From positions 42,864 to 106,863 of the forward strand of contig NZ_JASLGE010000077.1 in the NCBI RefSeq assembly GCF_030150285.1: DNA of 64,000 bases, given 5' to 3'. The stretch is from Pseudomonas sp. Its GTDB lineage: Bacteria > Pseudomonadota > Gammaproteobacteria > Pseudomonadales > Pseudomonadaceae. The notes below the pieces were generated by a model, which was given only the letters and a program-made list of their open reading frames with translations, made no database searches and had not been told where the DNA came from. Below, one piece after another: positions 54,211-63,115 of the stretch. The number at the start of each line of letters is the position of its first letter. Position 1 is the stretch's first letter. Made by a program: the position numbers and the translations under genes.

Positions 54211-55392
54211 TTACGCCGCCTGCTGCTTGCGGCTGAAGAACGCGGTCACGGCATAGCCGATCAGGGCCGCGAGTATCGAGCCGGTCAGGATGCCCATTCG
54301 GTCCATGCCGACGTAATCGCTGCTACCCGGTACAAACGCCAGCGAGCCGACGAACAGGCTCATGGTGAAACCGATCCCGCACAAGATGGCCACGCCTAAC
54401 ACCTGGCCCCAGTTGGCACCCGCTGGCAGAGCAGCCAGGCCGGTTTTGATCGCAATCCACGTCAAGCCAAATACGCCCACGGTTTTGCCGATCAGCAAGC
54501 CTGCGGCAATCCCCAGTGGAACGTGATGGGTGAAACTGTGCAGGTCGACACCGGTAAGCGAAACGCCCGCATTGGCAAAGGCAAATAGCGGCAAGATCCC
54601 GTAAGCCACCCAAGGGTGCAAGGCATGTTCGATGCTGAGCAGGGGCGAGCGCTCGGCGTTCTGGGTGCGCAGCGGAATGCAGAATGCCAGGGTGACGCCC
54701 GCCAGCGTGGCGTGTACGCCACTTTTAAGCACGCACACCCACAGAATCAGGCCGATGATCATATACGGCGCGATTTTTACCACGCCCATGCGGTTCATCA
54801 GGATCAGCGCCACGAGGCAAGCCGCTGCCAGCAGGAGTGAAATTCCGGACAATTCGCTGGAGTAGAACACCGCAATTACGATGATGGCCCCCAGATCGTC
54901 GATGATCGCCAGTGTCATCAGGAACAGTTTCAGGGAGACCGGCACGCGCTTGCCCAGCAATGCCAGTACGCCAAGGGCAAAGGCGATGTCGGTAGCCATC
55001 GGGATCGCCCAGCCATCCAGTGCGTCGGGGTAGTCTTTGTTCAGGTACCAGTAAATCAGCGCCGGTACCACCATTCCGCCAATGGCCGCGGCACCCGGCA
55101 GTACGACCTGCGAGGGCTTGGACAAGTGGCCTTCAAGCAGTTCACGCTTGACCTCCAGGCCGATCAGTAAAAAAAACAGAGCCATCAGACCGTCGTTGAT
55201 CCACAGCAGCGACGGCTTGGCAATGTTCAGTGCGCCGATCTGTACGGCGACCGGCACGTCCAGAAACGCGGCGTAATAGTGGGACAGCGGTGAGTTATTG
55301 ATGATAAGGGCCAGCGCTGCTGCTGCAATCAACAACAGCCCACTGGCAGCTTCCATCTGAAAGAAACGGGTGAAAGTGCTACGCAGAGGCAA
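54211..55392 (-). CDS. nhaA: Na+/H+ antiporter NhaA
   Basis: A 393-residue inner-membrane antiporter. Family motifs include LFFLLIGLEVKREL, MATDIAFALG (the two Asp of the transport site region are in this part and in FLMTLAIIDDLGAI) and the C-terminal GFTMSLFVGSLAF. I chose the TTG at 55392 (GGAG 7 bases upstream), because the known family begins MPLRSTFTRFF. A GTG 36 bases upstream is possible. Confidence 0.92.
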   Translation of the reverse strand: MPLRSTFTRFFQMEAASGLLLIAAAALALIINNSPLSHYYAAFLDVPVAVQIGALNIAKPSLLWINDGLMALFFLLIGLEVKRELLEGHLSKPSQVVLPGAAAIGGMVVPALIYWYLNKDYPDALDGWAIPMATDIAFALGVLALLGKRVPVSLKLFLMTLAIIDDLGAIIVIAVFYSSELSGISLLLAAACLVALILMNRMGVVKIAPYMIIGLILWVCVLKSGVHATLAGVTLAFCIPLRTQNAERSPLLSIEHALHPWVAYGILPLFAFANAGVSLTGVDLHSFTHHVPLGIAAGLLIGKTVGVFGLTWIAIKTGLAALPAGANWGQVLGVAILCGIGFTMSLFVGSLAFVPGSSDYVGMDRMGILTGSILAALIGYAVTAFFSRKQQAA

Positions 55393-55583
55393 AGTGGCTC
55401 TCCATCGAATCAGTAAAAGGTGCGACACCCTAACCTGTGTGGATAGGCGTTAAAACAAAAACTATATTCTTTTTCGTTATAAGCGCGTGCGCGAAAAGAC
55501 CGCTGGCGAACATGGCAGGTGTGTATCTAAATACGTCTAAATTGGGCGGTAAGCCAGCGCGGCAAGACGAGCGTGTAGGCGAC

Positions 55584-55625
55584 TCAGACAGCACGGCGAT
55601 TTTGCCCTGAAGCCGTGTTGTCTGA
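55584..55625 (-). terminator. hairpin downstream of the flavoprotein gene
   Basis: A 14-bp stem with one G-U-type pair (TCAGACAGCACGGC / GCCGTGTTGTCTGA) lies 20 bases past the stop. There is no T run. Confidence 0.55.
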
Positions 55626-55644
55626 ATCGCCAATCCGCGTGCGC

Positions 55645-57255
55645 TTACGCTTCGATACCCAGAATGTCACGGGCCACGGCTTCGGCGATGCGAATGCCGT
55701 CGACGCCTGCCGACAGAATACCGCCCGCATAACCAGCACCTTCGCCGGCGGGGAACAAGCCTTTGACATTGAGGCTTTGCATTGACGCGTCGCGGGTCAT
55801 GCGCAGCGGCGAGGAGGTGCGGGTTTCAATGCCGGTCAAGATAGCGTCATGCATCGAGAAGCCTTTAATCTGCTTCTCGAAGGCAGGCAACGCTTCGCGA
55901 ATGGCTTCAATGGCGAAATCCGGCAAGGCCAGCGCCAAATCACCCAAGGCAACGCCCGGCTTATAGGACGGCTCAACGCTGCCCAGAGCCGTGGACGGTT
56001 TGCCCGCAATAAAGTCCCCGACCAACTGCGCCGGGGCTTCGTAGTTGCTGCCACCCAGCACGTAAGCGTGGGCTTCCAGGCGTTCTTGCAACTCGATACC
56101 GGCTAATGGCCCGCCCGGGTAGTCTTCCGGGGTGATGCCCACCACGATGCCGGAGTTGGCATTGCGTTCGTTACGCGAATACTGGCTCATGCCGTTGGTG
56201 ACAACGCGGCCCGGCTCGCTGGTTGCGGCGACCACAGTGCCGCCTGGGCACATGCAGAAGCTGTAGACCGAACGGCCATTTTTGGCGTGGTGCACCAATT
56301 TGTAGTCGGCGGCTCCCAACTTCGGGTGGCCGGCGTATTTGCCCAAACGAGCGCTGTCGATCAGCGATTGCGGGTGTTCAATACGGAAGCCCACCGAAAA
56401 CGGCTTGGCCTCCATGTACACACCACGGTCGTGCAGCATACGGAAGGTGTCACGGGCACTATGGCCCAGCGCCATGATTACGTGGCGGGCGTTCAGTTGC
56501 TCACCGTCGGCCAACATCACACCGGTCAGTTGGCCGTTGTCGATCAGTACGTCGGTGACGCGTTGCTGGAATCGCACTTCGCCGCCGAGTGCTTCGATCT
56601 GCTGGCGCATGTTTTCGACCACGCCCGTCAGACGGAACGTACCGATATGCGGCTTGCTGACATAGAGGATCTCGTCTGGCGCACCGGCTTTGACAAACTC
56701 GTGCAGCACTTTGCGGCCGTGGTGCTTCGGATCCTTGATCTGGCTGTAGAGCTTACCGTCGGAAAACGTACCTGCGCCGCCTTCGCCAAATTGGACGTTG
56801 GACTCGGGGTTCAAGACGTTTTTACGCCACAGCCCCCATGTGTCCTTGGTGCGCTGGCGTACTTCGGTGCCGCGCTCCAGAATGATGGGCTTGAACCCCA
56901 TTTGGGCCAGCAACAGCCCGGCAAAAATGCCGCAGGGGCCAAAGCCGACCACAATCGGGCGCTCCGGGAGATCGTGCGGTGCCTGGCCGACGACTTTGTA
57001 GCTGACATCGGGTGCGGTATTGACGTTGCGGTCATCAGCAAATTTGAGCAGCAACGACGCTTCGTCACGCGCACTCAAGTCGATGGTGTAGATGAAGCAT
57101 AATTCGGAGGTTTTTTTACGCGCATCGTAGCTGCGTTTGAACAAGGTGAAATCGAGCAGATCATCGTTGGCGATGCCCAGGCGTTGCACGATGGCAGTGC
57201 GCAGGTCTTCTTCGGGATGGTCGATCGGCAGCTTGAGTTCAGTGATTCGTAACAT
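55645..57255 (-). CDS. COG2509-type FAD-dependent oxidoreductase
   Basis: A 536-residue flavoprotein. A roughly 90-residue N-terminal domain of unknown type precedes the FAD-binding GFGPCGIFAGLLLAQMG motif (about 103–119). GEGGAGTFSDGKLYS and the final GEGAGYAGGILSAGVDGIRIAEA are the second FAD-contacting parts. The family (COG2509) is widespread, but its substrate is not known. No partner gene is adjacent. Confidence 0.85.
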   Translation of the reverse strand: MLRITELKLPIDHPEEDLRTAIVQRLGIANDDLLDFTLFKRSYDARKKTSELCFIYTIDLSARDEASLLLKFADDRNVNTAPDVSYKVVGQAPHDLPERPIVVGFGPCGIFAGLLLAQMGFKPIILERGTEVRQRTKDTWGLWRKNVLNPESNVQFGEGGAGTFSDGKLYSQIKDPKHHGRKVLHEFVKAGAPDEILYVSKPHIGTFRLTGVVENMRQQIEALGGEVRFQQRVTDVLIDNGQLTGVMLADGEQLNARHVIMALGHSARDTFRMLHDRGVYMEAKPFSVGFRIEHPQSLIDSARLGKYAGHPKLGAADYKLVHHAKNGRSVYSFCMCPGGTVVAATSEPGRVVTNGMSQYSRNERNANSGIVVGITPEDYPGGPLAGIELQERLEAHAYVLGGSNYEAPAQLVGDFIAGKPSTALGSVEPSYKPGVALGDLALALPDFAIEAIREALPAFEKQIKGFSMHDAILTGIETRTSSPLRMTRDASMQSLNVKGLFPAGEGAGYAGGILSAGVDGIRIAEAVARDILGIEA

Positions 57256-57367
57256 GACGGTGTCCAGTATCGGGGCCAGGTAAACCCTGGCAGCCTAGAC
57301 CGGTCATTATAAGCGGCTTGGGACCTGTTCTGTCAGGTCCCGGATGCACTGCATTGAATATGGGCGA

Positions 57368-58042
57368 TCAATCGTTACGGGCACCGCCGAAATAACCACA
57401 GCCGCGTTGCACTTGGCCGTTGACCCGCAACTCGGCACTCAGATGCTGAACGCTACCGTCAGCGGTGTCCGTGCATCTTTGCGGAGCCACCCACAGCTCA
57501 ATGCGCTGGTTGTTGGCCTCTGTAGACAGGCTGTACCGTCCGTCGCCAACTTGCTCTTCAACGTACGGCAGCGCCAGTTGTGGCTGGCCTTCGCGATTCA
57601 GGACAAGGCCCTTGCCGTTGGCTTGAAGGCTCCAGGTCGGATGGCTACCGCTGGCGTGTAGGGTCACTTGCTTGAAGTTCGGGTCTTTGCAGGCCGAGCG
57701 GCTGCGCTCCAGGCGATAGAGCTGCTGCACTTCAACCTCGCCAGTGGTTCCAGGGATTTTGCCGGTCACGAAGCGGCCACGAATATCGGCAAACAAGGCC
57801 CCGGACTTGGCTGGCATGTCCGTAGCGTCTTGCACGAGGGAGGTCGTGGCGCTATCACGCACGTCATAGCGCTGTTGGCCGACACAGGGTTCGAACACCC
57901 ACTGACCATTGTGCTGAACCAGCTCGCCTTGCAGGCGGCTTTGGCCGCCGAGGGTGTCAGCGGGTGGGCTGGTGAACATTTGACAGCCCGCAAACACGGG
58001 CAGCAACGCGAGCAAGGCAAAGGAACGGGCAACACGCATCAT
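57368..58042 (-). CDS. COG3650-type lipoprotein
   Basis: A 224-residue lipoprotein with its lipobox ending in Ala-Gly-Cys20. Six Cys of the mature part probably form disulfides. The C-terminal region has the YVEEQVGDGRYSLSTE…VNGQVQRGCGYFGGA pattern of the COG3650 family. The function is unknown. Met1 or Met2 (58042 or 58039) may start it. Confidence 0.75.
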   Translation of the reverse strand: MMRVARSFALLALLPVFAGCQMFTSPPADTLGGQSRLQGELVQHNGQWVFEPCVGQQRYDVRDSATTSLVQDATDMPAKSGALFADIRGRFVTGKIPGTTGEVEVQQLYRLERSRSACKDPNFKQVTLHASGSHPTWSLQANGKGLVLNREGQPQLALPYVEEQVGDGRYSLSTEANNQRIELWVAPQRCTDTADGSVQHLSAELRVNGQVQRGCGYFGGARND

Positions 58043-58703
58043 TGGGACTCCTGACTGAAGTCGCCACGTTACTGACGCACGCGGATCATCACAAGGGGTA
58101 AGCGAAAAGGCTCTTTACCCACCCCCAAACCGTAGGAGGGGCCGCCCCGTCTACGACGCCGCACTGTCGTGCAGCAACCCTATCCATTGCAGCGGTCACG
58201 GCCACTTAAGGTTCCTGACTCTACAAGATCAAAAACCAGATCAAAAGATCACGAGCAAGCTCGTTCCCACAAACTCCGCCATCTGTAGGAGCAGCCGGTC
58301 GACGCTCGATTGCTCGCGATCTTTTGATCTTTAAAAGCGGTGCCGCCCCGTCTTCGGCTTATCCATTGCTGCGGTCACGGCCACTTGCGGTTCCGGCTTT
58401 ACGCCGTGCCACTTTGAAAAGCGCAAAGTGGCCAAACGCTCATGCCCCTACCACTCGGTGCCTCGCTGTGGCTCGGCATGCCCTCACCACAGGCTTTGCT
58501 CCGTGGGCACGCCGCGATCGGCCGTCCTTGGCCGTGTCGCGGCTAACCCGGCGTCCTGCCGGGTTACCCACTGCGCAAAACCTGCGTTCGGCCAGTGTGG
58601 TTTAAGGGGGCCCTTGGATCAAAAGCCAGATCAAAAGCAGGTAGGCGTTCACCTGCGGCTACAAGAGAGCGCTTACAAAAAAAATCCTGTATCAGATTCT
58701 CGG
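58043..58703. other. 661-base intergenic repeat block
   Basis: The gap holds two copies of a GCCGCCCCGTC…TATCCATTGCNGCGGTCACGG-type unit (58141–58215 and 58342–58394), a REPIN-like doublet (58239–58329) between them, and short GATCAAAAG-type repeats near 58617–58640. The remainder (58395–58606) is a high-GC stretch with chance open frames such as 58324–58605, like the mobile intergenic repeats of other Pseudomonas. I see no real gene. Confidence 0.65.
58239..58329. repeat. REPIN-like doublet
   Basis: Outer 20-bp arms with one mismatch (GATCAAAAGATC…CGAGCAA / TTGCTCG…GATCTTTTGATC) hold two inverted REP-like units (AGCAAGCTCGTTCC and GTAGGAGC…GCTCGATTGCTCG). This is the two-REP form of a REPIN. 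Confidence 0.75.
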
Positions 58704-59303
58704 TTACCCGACTTGAAAGTTTTGCCCGGTCTGCAGGCCTTCAACACTTTTTGCGTAGGCCAGCGCCACGTCGGCTCCGGATACAGGTTTAAATCCACGG
58801 AAGTAGGGCGCGTAATGCCCCATCGCTTCTTGCAGCACGGTCGGGCTGACGGAGTTCACCCGTAGCCCGCGCGGCAGTTCAATGGCTGCTGCTTTGACAA
58901 AACCGTCCAGCGCAGCATTGACCAGCGCCGCAGAACTGCCAGTGCGAATAGGCTCACGGTTGAGTACGCCGCTGGTCAAGGTGAACGATGCGTTGTCGTT
59001 GGCGTATTCACGGCCGATCAGCAGCAGATTGATTTGCCCCATCAGTTTGTCTTTTAAGCCCAGTTCGAAGTCGTGTTCGCTCATCTCGGCCAGTGGCACG
59101 AAATTCACGTTACCTGCCGCGCAGATCAAGGCATCGAAGCGCCCGGTTTTTTCAAACAGAGCGCGAATCGAGGCGCTGTCGCTGATATCGACCTGAAAGT
59201 CGCCGCTCGTGCGGCCAATACGCACGATGTCATGTCGCGGCGACAGTTCGTGATCAATGGCCGAGCCGACAGTACCGTGAGCGCCAATCAACAGGATTTT
59301 CAT
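58704..59303 (-). CDS. SDR-family protein without the Tyr-x3-Lys pair
   Basis: A 199-residue Rossmann-fold short-chain dehydrogenase-type protein. NAD(P) motif GAHGTVG is at 7–13 and CAAGNVNF matches the second motif. Where Tyr-x3-Lys is expected, the sequence is Ala125–Asn129 (GSSAALVNAALDGF). It may not be a normal oxidoreductase. I chose the ATG at 59303, where the fold starts. It diverges from the LysR gene 105 bases away. Confidence 0.85.
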   Translation of the reverse strand: MKILLIGAHGTVGSAIDHELSPRHDIVRIGRTSGDFQVDISDSASIRALFEKTGRFDALICAAGNVNFVPLAEMSEHDFELGLKDKLMGQINLLLIGREYANDNASFTLTSGVLNREPIRTGSSAALVNAALDGFVKAAAIELPRGLRVNSVSPTVLQEAMGHYAPYFRGFKPVSGADVALAYAKSVEGLQTGQNFQVG

Positions 59304-59408
59304 CGCAGTGTTCCTTGGGTGAGGGGGGATGGGGTCAGTGTAGGACTGGTTTTTGGGCGCGATAAGCGCAGTAATAGGCAACCTTTGGTTTTTATATGGA
59401 AACAATCC

Positions 59409-60332
59409 ATGAGTGAAATGGATGATTTGGCAGCGTTCGCGGTACTGATCGACGCGGGAAGCTTCACCCTGGCGGCTCAGCAATTGGGCTGCAGCAAGGG
59501 CCAATTGTCCAAGCGCATCAGCCAGTTGGAGGCGCAGTATTCAGTGGTGCTGTTGCACCGCACTACTCGCCGCCTGAGCCTGACCCCAGCGGGTGCTGCC
59601 TTGCTGCCGCAAGCACGGGCGTTGGGGGTTCAAGTGGAACGTGCGCGTCAGGCGCTGGCGCGGCTCAATGACGATATGGAAGGGCCGGTGCGAATGACCG
59701 TGCCGGTTTCCTTGGGTGAGACCTTCTTCGATGCTTTGCTGCTTGAATTTTCCCACGCTTACCCGAACGTACAGATTGAGCTGGAGCTCAACAACCGCTA
59801 CCGCGACATGATCCGTGACGGGTTTGATCTGGCGATCCGCTCGCAGGTCAGCGACCACGAACGGCTGGTGGCCCGGCCTGTGTTGAGCTGGCATGAAATG
59901 ACCTGTGCCAACCCGGCCTACCTTGAGCAGTTCGGTGAGCCGACGTCACCTGCGCAATTGGCTGAACATCGTTGTTTGCTCAATAGCCATTACCTCGACC
60001 GAGAGCAATGGCACTACCACCAGCGGCATGAACTGCACCGGGTAAGGGTTTCGGGATCGTTTGCCAGCAACCACTACAGCTTGCTGAAAAAGGCCGCTGT
60101 GATCGGCGCAGGGATCGCGCGTTTGCCGTCTTACATGGTTCAGGCCGAGCTGGCGGACGGGCGATTACGCGGCTTGTTACGTGACTATCACACCCGCAGC
60201 CACCCGATGTACCTGGTTCACCCGTATCAAGGCGGGTTGCCCAAGCGCACGCAGGTGTTGGCCGATTACCTGACGGGGTGGTTTGAGCGCAGTGCGCAAC
60301 CGACTGACTCGTTCAAATCAAATCAGGGGTGA
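59409..60332 (+). CDS. LysR-type transcriptional regulator
   Basis: A 307-residue regulator with an N-terminal helix-turn-helix (about 14–42, FTLAAQQLGCSKGQLSKRISQLE) and a C-terminal effector domain. I chose the ATG at 59409. It is divergent from the SDR gene, the usual LysR arrangement, so it probably controls that gene. The inducer is unknown. The remainder of the upstream open frame overlaps the SDR gene antisense and is not used. Confidence 0.9.
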   Translation: MSEMDDLAAFAVLIDAGSFTLAAQQLGCSKGQLSKRISQLEAQYSVVLLHRTTRRLSLTPAGAALLPQARALGVQVERARQALARLNDDMEGPVRMTVPVSLGETFFDALLLEFSHAYPNVQIELELNNRYRDMIRDGFDLAIRSQVSDHERLVARPVLSWHEMTCANPAYLEQFGEPTSPAQLAEHRCLLNSHYLDREQWHYHQRHELHRVRVSGSFASNHYSLLKKAAVIGAGIARLPSYMVQAELADGRLRGLLRDYHTRSHPMYLVHPYQGGLPKRTQVLADYLTGWFERSAQPTDSFKSNQG

Positions 60333-60352
60333 TTTTGATGGCTGTGCACCAA

Positions 60353-60378
60353 CAAAAAACGGCCCCGAAGGGCCGTTT
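60353..60378. terminator. terminator between the LysR gene and livF
   Basis: AAACGGCCC and GGGCCGTTT arms around CGAA, with an A run on the left and T on the right, between converging genes. Confidence 0.8.
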
Positions 60379-60392
60379 GTAGCGCGGGCAGA

Positions 60393-61094
60393 TTAACCGC
60401 CCAGGTAAGCGTCGCGAACTTTTGGATCGTTGAGCAGTTGCTCGCCGGTGCCTTGCATCACGACCCGGCCGTTCTCCAGCACATAGGCGCGGTCTGCAAT
60501 TTTCAATGCCTGGTTGGCGTTTTGCTCCACCAGGAACACGGTCACGCCTTCACTTCGCAGTTGTTCGATGATGTCGAAAATCTGCTGGATGATGATCGGT
60601 GCCAAACCCAGTGAGGGTTCATCGAGCAACAACAGCTTGGGTTTGCTCATTAGCGCGCGGCCGATGGCAAGCATCTGCTGTTCACCACCAGACATCGTGC
60701 CGCCGCGCTGGTTAAAGCGCTCTTTCAGGCGCGGGAAAAGGTGCAAGACCTTGTCCATTTGTTCCTGGTAGTCGTTTTTTTCGGTGAAAAAGCCGCCCAT
60801 GGCGAGGTTTTCTTCCACCGTCAAACGGGCAAATACCCGACGGCCTTCAGGCACGACAGCGATGCTTTTGCGCATGATCTGAGCAGAGGTCAACCCCACC
60901 AGTTCTTCACCCAAATAACGAATGCTGCCGCTGCTGGCTTGTGGTGAGCCGCACAATGTCATCATCAAGGTCGATTTGCCGGCCCCGTTGGCACCGATCA
61001 GGGTCACGATTTCTCCCTGACGAACCTCCACGTTGACGCTGTGCAAAGCCTGGATCTTGCCGTAGAAGGTCGAGACGTTTTCAAATTGCAACAT
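60393..61094 (-). CDS. livF: LivF/BraG, branched-chain amino acid ABC ATPase
   Basis: A 233-residue ATPase with Walker A GANGAGKST, signature MSGGEQQMLAIGRAL and Walker B LLLLDEPSLGLAP, the LivF form. It starts directly after the livG stop and ends the liv/bra operon here. Confidence 0.95.
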   Translation of the reverse strand: MLQFENVSTFYGKIQALHSVNVEVRQGEIVTLIGANGAGKSTLMMTLCGSPQASSGSIRYLGEELVGLTSAQIMRKSIAVVPEGRRVFARLTVEENLAMGGFFTEKNDYQEQMDKVLHLFPRLKERFNQRGGTMSGGEQQMLAIGRALMSKPKLLLLDEPSLGLAPIIIQQIFDIIEQLRSEGVTVFLVEQNANQALKIADRAYVLENGRVVMQGTGEQLLNDPKVRDAYLGG

Positions 61095-61862
61095 TTACGC
61101 TTCCCCCAAATAGGCTTTGATCACTTCAGGGTTATCGCGGATCTGCTCCGGTGTCCCGTCGGCCAAAGGTGTGCCTTGGTTGATCACCACGATATGGTCG
61201 GAGATGCTCATGACCAGTTTCATGTCGTGCTCAATCAACAGCACGGTGGCGTTGTGCTCGTTACGCAACACACTGATCAGCGCTTTGAGGTCGTCGGTTT
61301 CCTTGGGGTTAAGCCCGGCGGCCGGTTCGTCGAGCATCAGGATGCGCGGGCGCGTCATCATGCAGCGGGCGATTTCCAGGCGTCGTTGCTGTCCGTAGGC
61401 CAGAGTCCCGGCCGGGCGGTTAGCGAATTCGGTCAGGTTGACCTTGTCCAGCCAATACGCGGCATATTCCATGGCCTCACGCTCGCTTTTACGAAACGCC
61501 GGGGTTTTGAACAGGCCAGCCAGGAAGTTGGTATTAAGGTGACGGTGCTGGGCAATCAGCAGGTTTTCAATGGCGGTCATGTCTTTGAACAGGCGCACGT
61601 TCTGGAACGTGCGAACCACGCCCTTACGCGCAATTTCATGACCCGCCAACCCTTCAATTGACTCGCCATCAAGCACGATGCTGCCCGCCGACGGTTTGTA
61701 GAAACCGGTCAGGCAGTTGAAGACGGTGGTTTTGCCGGCACCGTTAGGGCCGATCATGGACACCACCTGTTTTTCCTTGACGGTCAGGCCCACGCCATTC
61801 ACCGCCAACAAGCCGCCAAAGCGCATGCTCAGGCCGCTGACTTTCAGTATCTCGCGGCTCAT
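61095..61862 (-). CDS. livG: LivG/BraF, branched-chain amino acid ABC ATPase
   Basis: A 255-residue ATPase with Walker A GPNGAGKTT, LAYGQQRRLEIARC as signature and LMLDEPAAGLNP as Walker B. The LivG-type longer insert is present. Its start overlaps the livM stop by 4 bases. Confidence 0.95.
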   Translation of the reverse strand: MSREILKVSGLSMRFGGLLAVNGVGLTVKEKQVVSMIGPNGAGKTTVFNCLTGFYKPSAGSIVLDGESIEGLAGHEIARKGVVRTFQNVRLFKDMTAIENLLIAQHRHLNTNFLAGLFKTPAFRKSEREAMEYAAYWLDKVNLTEFANRPAGTLAYGQQRRLEIARCMMTRPRILMLDEPAAGLNPKETDDLKALISVLRNEHNATVLLIEHDMKLVMSISDHIVVINQGTPLADGTPEQIRDNPEVIKAYLGEA

Positions 61863-63115
61863 TTTCGCAGCTCCAGGTGAGGACGTTGCATCGGTAGCAG
61901 ACCTTGTGGGCGCCAGATCATCATCAGCACCATCAGGGCACCGAACAGCAGCATGCGGTACTCACTGAAGTCACGCATCAACTCAGGCAACAGGATCATC
62001 ACCACCGCCGCGAGAATCACACCCAGTTGCGAGCCCATACCGCCCAGTACCACGATCGCCAGAATGATCGCCGATTCAAGGAAGGTGAACGATTCGGGTG
62101 TGACCAGGCCTTGGCGTGCGGCAAAGAAGCTACCGGCGAACCCTGCGAAAGTGGCCCCCAAGGTGAAGGCTGACAGCTTGATAACTGTCGGATTCAAGCC
62201 CAAGGCACGGCAGGCGATTTCGTCTTCACGCAAGGCTTCCCACGCACGACCAATGGGCATGCGCAGAAGACGGTAGATGACGAACAGCACGATCAGGACC
62301 AGCACCAGTGCAATCAGGTACAGGAAAATCACCTTGTTGATCGAGTTGTATTCAATGCCGAAGTACTCGTGAAAGGTCTGCATGCCTTCAGCGGCCGTTC
62401 TGTCGAAGCTAAGACCGAAGAGGGTAGGCTTGGGGATGTTGCTGATGCCGTTGGGGCCACCGGTGATGTCCGTCAGGTTGCGCAGGAACAGACGGATGAT
62501 CTCACCAAAGCCCAGCGTCACGATGGCCAGGTAGTCACCGCGCAGGCGTAGCACCGGGAAGCCCAGCAGAAACCCGAACGTGGCCGCCATCAGGCCCGCG
62601 ATTGGCAGGCACACCCAAAAGCTGAACCCGAAGTAGTGAGCGAGCAACGCATAGGTGTAGGCACCCACGGCGTAGAAGCCTACATAACCGAGGTCAAGCA
62701 GACCGGCCAGGCCGACAACGATGTTCAGGCCCAGGCCCAGCATCACGTAAATCAGGATCAGCGTGGCAATGTCAACCGCGCCGCGCGAGCCATAGAACGG
62801 CCAGATCAGTGCAACCACTATCAGTCCCAGAATGATCCAGCGTTGTGTGCTGGGCAGCGTCAGGAAGTTGGTCGCTTTGGCCGGGACTTTTGGCAGGTTG
62901 GGCGAGGCTTTCAAGGCCGCGCTCAGTTGATCGTGGAACAGGACGCGAAGGAACATCAGCAACGAGCAGATGGCGATCAGGGCCAGTGTCAGGGGGCTGG
63001 TGTTGTGGACTTCGATGTTGATGCCGACGATAGTCAGTTTCAGACCGAGTACGGGATAGGCCACGGCCCAGACCAGCAGGGCGCTGAAGAGCGCCGACTT
63101 AAGATTCCTAGTCAT
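61859..63115 (-). CDS. livM: LivM/BraE, branched-chain amino acid permease
   Basis: A 418-residue inner-membrane permease with about ten helices. It has an N-terminal extension typical of Pseudomonas BraE before the GLGLNIVVGLAGLLDLGYVGFYAVGAYTYA motif, and the EDEIACRALGLN coupling loop. It overlaps livH and livG by 4 bases each. Confidence 0.94.
   Translation of the reverse strand: MTRNLKSALFSALLVWAVAYPVLGLKLTIVGINIEVHNTSPLTLALIAICSLLMFLRVLFHDQLSAALKASPNLPKVPAKATNFLTLPSTQRWIILGLIVVALIWPFYGSRGAVDIATLILIYVMLGLGLNIVVGLAGLLDLGYVGFYAVGAYTYALLAHYFGFSFWVCLPIAGLMAATFGFLLGFPVLRLRGDYLAIVTLGFGEIIRLFLRNLTDITGGPNGISNIPKPTLFGLSFDRTAAEGMQTFHEYFGIEYNSINKVIFLYLIALVLVLIVLFVIYRLLRMPIGRAWEALREDEIACRALGLNPTVIKLSAFTLGATFAGFAGSFFAARQGLVTPESFTFLESAIILAIVVLGGMGSQLGVILAAVVMILLPELMRDFSEYRMLLFGALMVLMMIWRPQGLLPMQRPHLELRK

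Noticed and set aside
58324..58865. Frames of 93–145 codons in the intergenic repeat block
   Set aside because: They translate repeat DNA of a kind common between Pseudomonas genes and have no start signals.
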